Origin: Endomicrobiia bacterium | Lineage (GTDB): Bacteria; Elusimicrobiota; Endomicrobiia; PHAN01 | Assembly: GCA_030018875.1 (NCBI GenBank) | Contig: JASEHK010000007.1 | Span: forward strand, 1 to 19,511 | DNA length: 19,511 nucleotides | Direction: 5' to 3' | Shown: piece by piece, positions 15,901 to 19,511 of the stretch | How the letters are laid out: each line of letters starts with the position of its first letter | How positions within the stretch are numbered: the first letter of the stretch is position 1 | Position numbers and translations under genes: made by a program | Notes under the pieces: model-generated | What the model saw: the letters and a program-made list of their open reading frames with translations, nothing else | What the model was told of the DNA's origin: nothing | The model's database searches: none

Positions 15901-16639
15901 GGGCGTGACGGGAGAGCTATCCAATGTCGTGCGCGTCGGAAGCGAGATTACCGTGCACTATCGAGACGCATCCGGCGAGGTGCGGGTGGAAGGCTCTCGG
16001 AACGAACTCCCGTCGTCGGTTACGCTTTATATCAGCGAGGACGCGCCCGACGGAGACCCCAAAACCATGCGCGCTTTCAACCTGACGGCGCGCGATTCGC
16101 GCGGCGGCCAAATCAAGACCTTCTCTTCTCCTGTGACGCTCAGCGTAAAACTCTCGGCGTCTTCTCAAAACTCTCCGAACTCGATATCCGTTTCCCGTCC
16201 GGCCGTCTCGGCCGCCTCCGTTCCGTCGGAGGCGATATACTGGTTCAACGGAGTCGAATGGGTTTCTCTGGGGGGAGCCGCCGAAAACGGGTATCTCGCC
16301 GCGAAGATAACCGCGACGGGAAGTTTCAGAATCCGCGCCGTCGAGCGTTCTTCGAGTTTCAGAATGCTTAACGTATGGCCTAAGGTCGTCACGCCGAACG
16401 CCGACGGCGCCAATGACGAACTTAATATGACTTTTGAAAATCCCCTCTCCGAAAAAGCCGAGGGAGACATATTCGACATAACGGGTTTCAGGGTCGGCCG
16501 TATGACGTCAAAAACCGATTCATGGTCCGCGTGGGACGGAAAAGATGAGGGCGGTCGCGCCGTGCCCGCGGGCATATACATCTACCAGTTGAAGGTCGGT
16601 TCCGCCGTAAAGAACGGCACGGTGGTCGTGGCGAGATGA
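12926..16639 (+). CDS. Large exported FN3-repeat surface protein with CHU_C/FlgD-like C-terminal domain
   Basis: The protein has 1237 residues. A hydrophobic export signal (LTRSLAAVCAIAASLLLSSS) follows an N-terminal extension; ATG 12974 (residue 17) would give a more normal signal peptide, and neither start has a clear ribosome site. Residues about 50-165 form an FN3 domain. Then come seven repeats of about 100 residues (starting near 170, 290, 391, 496, 597, 700, 798), most with TPxxxWxxxxDPDP early, a D-F-Y-x-S strand, and an ENTTYYW(K/R)V-A-RD-type segment late. Another FN3 domain covers about 902-1006. The end (about 1149-1237) is a CHU_C/FlgD-Ig-like module: VWPKVVTPNADGANDELN, WDGKDEGGRAVPAGIYIY. 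Acidic DPDP turns may bind calcium (inference). Such multi-Ig proteins are typically adhesins or surface filaments. The barrel genes on either side are candidate outer-membrane anchors. Confidence 0.85.
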   Translation: MLPSSSITRNPATTQRMINIRVIPNPINLTRSLAAVCAIAASLLLSSSAKLAAAPSSVTDLGVQSVGFRNATLAWTAPYDAAASTTPAYYQIRVSSYRVIVDENDWLAHSTSSGFPYRIQFATSTTAGILEARVISGLINTQTYFFGIKSSTDGVNWSAVDSASPEPQCAPYNSVPGNVSGYNYAGTPTQVVFTSTPTLSWSAVVNTGNGSKDNNYGDFIASYTLWYSTMANFSIKSVVENITQTNYVTPALAENTTFYWGVYAKDSEGALSTTILQNPQFAVNASSQSPLAPNLISPDDNFIETVTKMPTFSWQAASDPDPGDYVVYDFYISTSAGFETAVTTVSVSITNLFWAPWWELAENARYFWKVHARDTSGLQTSSATRSLWINTGNDSPGTFELFYPTSGVTVLTSSPTLSWRPSVDPDPLDTLTYDINYSSHDPTLSQFFQALSVAATFYKLNGLVEDAPYWWRAIARDAGGLTAMSVSISSFVVNEFNQPPSAFALIRSSGIAKTVAPLFEWEVSVDPDPYGYVIYSIYISSRADFLFYFSSSGITSASYTSPPSLAENTTYWWYVVARDPLDLATCSATWFVVINAVDENPQGLSLVSPTGGAFVPTLVPRLEWTAASDPDPYDGISHYALEYSTRADFSPSTSVSPLNATYYTFVSPLLNHTTYYWRVSAVSVLTGVSTTTARSFTVQNLPPASFALTSPSGIISTDTPRFEWQAAPDPQGENVFYDFYLSTAEHFVASVSSLSIPTTYYDILTLGDNAKYWWKVSARNETGSVSASSTVYFAVNTAPEYPSAFSLLAPADGAVIETQTPLFEWQGSSDPDPEDAVVYILRYSLNDPALYSPTEVPGISSLQYQIAPAATLQPDATYYWRVVARDMTGRETAAAIRGFYVKPSVRPMAPAAFDASYDTAARVVALTWVAPTLNTDGTPVGNLSHYLIYRAYNYDELYAISPSSSVAAPTDSFSASSVISGAYFMLRAVSSSGVTGELSNVVRVGSEITVHYRDASGEVRVEGSRNELPSSVTLYISEDAPDGDPKTMRAFNLTARDSRGGQIKTFSSPVTLSVKLSASSQNSPNSISVSRPAVSAASVPSEAIYWFNGVEWVSLGGAAENGYLAAKITATGSFRIRAVERSSSFRMLNVWPKVVTPNADGANDELNMTFENPLSEKAEGDIFDITGFRVGRMTSKTDSWSAWDGKDEGGRAVPAGIYIYQLKVGSAVKNGTVVVAR

Positions 16640-18258
16640 ATATAGCGCGCGTTAAATCATTGACGGACAATCGCGTCTCTTTCGCGTTCGCCGCGGCGCT
16701 CGCCGTCGCCGTTATTATGGCTTCCGCGATTATTCCTTTCAGCGAAGCATTCGCCGCCTTCGAGGAATCATCCGTCGGCGCGCGCATCGTTGCGCTCGGC
16801 GGCGCGTCGTCGGCGCTTCCTTCCGGCGCGGACTCGCTTTCCGCCAATCCCGCTATGCTCGCGGAACTTTTGGCCCCCGAAGTCGCGGCGGGATATTCCC
16901 GTCTGCACGCCGGACTTTCCGACGGCAGCGAAATTTCGCGCGCGTCTCTGGCTTTCGGATACCCGCTGGACGGTTTTTCTTTCGGAGCCGGTTACGACGG
17001 TCTCGCTCTGACGGGAGTTTACGACGAGACGACGCTATCCGCCGCCGCCGCATACGATTTATGGGGGCGCGTCGCCCTCGGCGCCGCTTACCGTCATCGC
17101 GGGATAAAGATTCAAACCGACCCGTATCTCGCCTCCGATTCGCTTTTCGCCGGAGGCGGTTACGCCAAGAGTTTTCCGGAGTACGCTCTAGGCCTGCGCG
17201 TCCGCGCGGGAAGATTTACTTTCGGCGCGTATGGCGCTTCGCTCGACGAAGCCAATGAAATCTACAAGACGCAGGCTCCGTCCGTCGTCGGACTCTCGTA
17301 CGAAGAAAACGGTTTTACCTTCGCCGCCGACTACATAATGGGCCGCGACCGCAGGATGTGCGCCGTCGGCGCGGAAAAACTTCTGTTCGGAAATATCCTC
17401 GCCGCGCGCGGCGGGTTTTCTTTCGGCGACCGCGATTTCAGAAAAGTGACGGCGGGCATCGGCCTTCGCGTCTCGAACATAGGGGCCGACTATGCCGTCG
17501 AGTATCCCTTAAGCGGTATCGTCGGAATATCGGGCACTCACCGGTTCACTTTTTCCGCGAGATTCGGTCAGATTCGCGCGGGCGCATCCGCCGTGGCGCC
17601 GAACGGGGCACACGCTTCTCCGACGAAGATTTTGCTTTCTCCGTCGGCGGCCGAAACCCAAAAAACGCCCGTCGCCGCTCCGCTCGCGCCATCTCCATCC
17701 CGCAAGCAATCCGAACCGGAACCGAAAGACAAAATTTTTTCGGCCACGGAGTCGTCCAAGCTCGCTTCTCCGACGGGGCTTCCTCCTGTTTTGGCTCTGC
17801 CTATCGCTCCCGCGTTGGCCGCTGACGCTTTGCCTGCGGCTAAACCCGCTTCGCCGCCCGGAAGTAAAATTGAAACGGCGTTGCCATCGCCCTCGACGGC
17901 TCAGGCTGTTGTCGCCCTGAAAAAATCATCTGCGGACGGAGCCGTCGTTGCCGAGCGCAAACCTGCGGCCGTTTCGGTATCGTCGTCGGTAGTTTCCGTT
18001 CCTGCGCCGCAATCTTACGACGTTATAGCGTCCTCCTTACCCGCGTCCGCCGCAATGCCGGCCTCCTATCAAATTTCCGCGCCGCCCGCGCCTCCTCCCG
18101 CCGCCCGCACTCACAAAGTCCGAGCCTCGGAGACGCTTGCGTCAATTTCCGAAAAATACTACGGCTCCGCCGGAGAATGGATGAAAATATACAGAGCCAA
18201 CGAAGATAAAATCGAAAAAGGAATCGTCAAACCCGGGGAAGTTCTCATCATTCCCTGA
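16636..18258 (+). CDS. PorV/UPF0164-like beta-barrel with Pro/Ala-rich linker and C-terminal LysM
   Basis: Its ATG overlaps the preceding stop as ATGA, which implies translational coupling with the FN3 protein. The product has 540 residues. A signal peptide (FAAALAVAVIMASAII...AFA) precedes the barrel signature VGARIVALGGASSALPSGADSLSANPAML, a diverged form of that in the 1433-3064 protein. Beta strands run to about residue 310. A flexible Pro/Ala/Ser/Lys-rich linker spans about 315-490, and the last 48 residues are a LysM domain: THKVRASETLASISEKYYGS, EWMKIYRANEDKI, VKPGEVLIIP. LysM binds the glycan of peptidoglycan, so the barrel is probably tethered to the cell wall across the periplasm, with the linker spanning the gap. 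It may be the fixed outer part of an envelope-spanning machine or an anchor for the FN3 protein. Confidence 0.85.
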   Translation: MNIARVKSLTDNRVSFAFAAALAVAVIMASAIIPFSEAFAAFEESSVGARIVALGGASSALPSGADSLSANPAMLAELLAPEVAAGYSRLHAGLSDGSEISRASLAFGYPLDGFSFGAGYDGLALTGVYDETTLSAAAAYDLWGRVALGAAYRHRGIKIQTDPYLASDSLFAGGGYAKSFPEYALGLRVRAGRFTFGAYGASLDEANEIYKTQAPSVVGLSYEENGFTFAADYIMGRDRRMCAVGAEKLLFGNILAARGGFSFGDRDFRKVTAGIGLRVSNIGADYAVEYPLSGIVGISGTHRFTFSARFGQIRAGASAVAPNGAHASPTKILLSPSAAETQKTPVAAPLAPSPSRKQSEPEPKDKIFSATESSKLASPTGLPPVLALPIAPALAADALPAAKPASPPGSKIETALPSPSTAQAVVALKKSSADGAVVAERKPAAVSVSSSVVSVPAPQSYDVIASSLPASAAMPASYQISAPPAPPPAARTHKVRASETLASISEKYYGSAGEWMKIYRANEDKIEKGIVKPGEVLIIP

Positions 18259-18259
18259 C

Positions 18260-18264
18260 GGAGG
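18260..18264 (+). promoter_or_regulatory. Ribosome binding site for the last gene
   Basis: GGAGG lies six bases before ATG 18271 and just behind the stop codon of the LysM gene (18256-18258). It is one of the strongest ribosome sites of the operon. Confidence 0.85.
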
Positions 18265-18270
18265 AATTAA

Positions 18271-19511
18271 ATGGATAAACACTATTCGGAACTCGACAAA
18301 GAGTTGGTCCGTCTTAAGTCGGAGCTTGATATTCAGGACGAAATGACCAACCGCTTCACCGCGCCGGTTTCGACGAACTACTGGCAGAAAAGACTCGAGG
18401 AGGAAAAAGAACTTTGGCGCAAAAGAATGCTCACCCGCGAGGAAGAAAAAAAGACTCTTGAGTCGCAAATCCGCCGACAGGAGACGCATCTCAAAGAATA
18501 CGAATCAAAACTTTCCGGCATAGAAAAAAATTTCGAGCGAGAACTTAAAAATTGGGAGGAGAAGTTCCGTGTCAAAGAGGCCGACCTGCTTCTTGAAAAA
18601 AACCGCATACTCTGGGAAGAAAAGGTCAAGGACGCCGAGAGCGAGACGCGGCAGATTCTCGAAAAAATCGCCACATTGAACGAAATGATAGCGCATATCA
18701 AGGACGAAAATCTCGCCGATAAAGAGAGGATGCTGGCTCATTTCGACGAAGAAAAGCGGATGCTTAACGAGCGCATAGCATTTTTGGAGTCGGCGCACGA
18801 AAACCTCAAAAACCATCACATTGACGTGAAGAACATTAACTCGGTTGAAGAGGAAAAACTAAAAAAAGAAATTGCCTCGCGTCTCGCGGAGGCGGAAGCT
18901 TTATCGTCGGAGATGACCGCCATCTCCGCGGAACGTAACGCGCTCAAAAGGGAAATAGACATTATGTCCGCGCGATTCGCCCAAGAAAAAACCGAGATTG
19001 AAAGAAATCGTTTCGCCGCCGCATCCGCGACATCTTCGCTGCTTACGGCCATGATAGAAAAACTGGCCGCGACGGCGGAATACCGTCGAAGGATGAATAT
19101 GCCCCCCGGCGGCGAGACGAAGATTTTTGCCGAGGAGGCCGCCGCCGTCCTCGATTCGCTGATAGGAGGAAGAAGTTTGCCGGTCAGCGAATCAAAGCCC
19201 GCCGTCGCCGTACTCGGAGCGTCCGCCCGAATGAGGGAAATATCGGACGCTCTCGCCGACGTCTTGGCTCCCGTTGCCGTATCGTCGCTGAAAGATATTC
19301 CGAAGGCCGCGCCGGCGGCGCTCGTTTCCGACGACATTCGCATGGCCGTCAAGGCGGCGGCAAAGTATCCGTTCCTGCCCGTTATCGTTCTAACGTCCCC
19401 GTCCCAAGGGAGAGGAAGCCGCATAAAAAAGCCGCCGTCCAATCTTCATATATTCGCCTCCGACAATCCCGCGGCAAGTTCCGTCTCGCGGACGGCGGAG
19501 ACGACCGCCGC
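18271..19511 (+). CDS. Coiled-coil protein with receiver-like C-terminal region, cut by window end
   Basis: The frame is open from ATG 18271 to the last base, giving at least 413 residues, with the 3' end outside the window. No export signal is visible. Residues about 40-255 are coiled coil (KRLEEEKELWRKRMLTREEE..., FERELKNWEEKF). Residues about 310 onward alternate hydrophobic strands and helices as in response-regulator receivers: PAVAVLGASARMREISDAL, PAALVSDDIRMAV, PFLPVIVLTSPSQG, LHIFASDN. The strand-3 Asp and strand-4 Thr-Ser are in plausible positions, but the acidic pair after strand 1 is missing (VLGASA), so this would be a pseudo-receiver. The coiled-coil part is certain; the receiver reading is tentative. 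It may connect the coiled-coil scaffold to a signalling input. Confidence 0.7.
   Translation, partial: MDKHYSELDKELVRLKSELDIQDEMTNRFTAPVSTNYWQKRLEEEKELWRKRMLTREEEKKTLESQIRRQETHLKEYESKLSGIEKNFERELKNWEEKFRVKEADLLLEKNRILWEEKVKDAESETRQILEKIATLNEMIAHIKDENLADKERMLAHFDEEKRMLNERIAFLESAHENLKNHHIDVKNINSVEEEKLKKEIASRLAEAEALSSEMTAISAERNALKREIDIMSARFAQEKTEIERNRFAAASATSSLLTAMIEKLAATAEYRRRMNMPPGGETKIFAEEAAAVLDSLIGGRSLPVSESKPAVAVLGASARMREISDALADVLAPVAVSSLKDIPKAAPAALVSDDIRMAVKAAAKYPFLPVIVLTSPSQGRGSRIKKPPSNLHIFASDNPAASSVSRTAETTA

Noticed and set aside
1433..18258. A type IX secretion locus, because of two PorV-like barrels and CHU_C-like ends
   Set aside because: No GldKLMN, Sov/SprA, PorU or related core gene is in the window; the barrel fold alone is not diagnostic.

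Overview
The window is one co-directional block on the + strand from a didermic (Gram-negative-type) bacterium with moderately GC-rich coding DNA. Two PorV/UPF0164-type outer-membrane barrels, FlgD/CHU_C-like C-terminal Ig domains, FN3-type surface repeats and a LysM protein support an outer membrane plus peptidoglycan. The gene mix recalls Elusimicrobiota or a similar little-cultivated phylum, but this is an impression and no taxonomic marker is present.

Layout. Bases 1-416 hold the nearly complete end of a YjbQ/UPF0047-family gene. Bases 417-954 are a long leader without a protein gene: a good sigma70-type promoter (449-477), a first c-di-GMP-I (GEMM-I) riboswitch (about 485-618), a structured spacer with an intrinsic terminator (730-766), and a second c-di-GMP-I riboswitch (about 793-954) whose P1 helix ends at the base before the next start codon and covers its ribosome binding site. 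Seven genes follow with gaps of 16 bases or less or a 4-base overlap, except one 145-base gap (3065-3209) that carries an imperfect inverted repeat. In order they encode: a small secreted FlgD-Ig-like protein (955-1428), a PorV-like barrel fused to TPRs (1433-3064), a natural FliF-FliG-TPR fusion (3210-5027), coiled-coil proteins of 1558 and 1063 residues (5037-9713, 9728-12919), a 1237-residue exported FN3-repeat protein ending in a CHU_C/FlgD-like domain (12926-16639), a PorV-like barrel with a C-terminal LysM (16636-18258), and a coiled-coil protein that enters a receiver-like fold as the window ends (18271 onward).

How the parts may work together (inference). No flagellar hook, rod, filament or export gene is present, yet the operon carries an inner-membrane ring/switch protein made of FliF and FliG parts. 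Around it are long cytoplasmic filaments, two outer-membrane barrels (one with a peptidoglycan-binding LysM) and a large surface protein. This fits an envelope-spanning, flagellar-rotor-derived machine for gliding, adhesion or cell-surface transport. The stator (MotAB or ExbBD/TolQR-like) would have to lie elsewhere. Its leader looks like a double lock responding to c-di-GMP: a transcriptional stop under riboswitch 1 and ribosome-site masking under riboswitch 2. If both read as predicted, high c-di-GMP turns the operon off, as expected for motility genes. The system-level reading is a hypothesis; the riboswitches, the FliF-FliG fusion and the domain calls are supported directly by sequence motifs.
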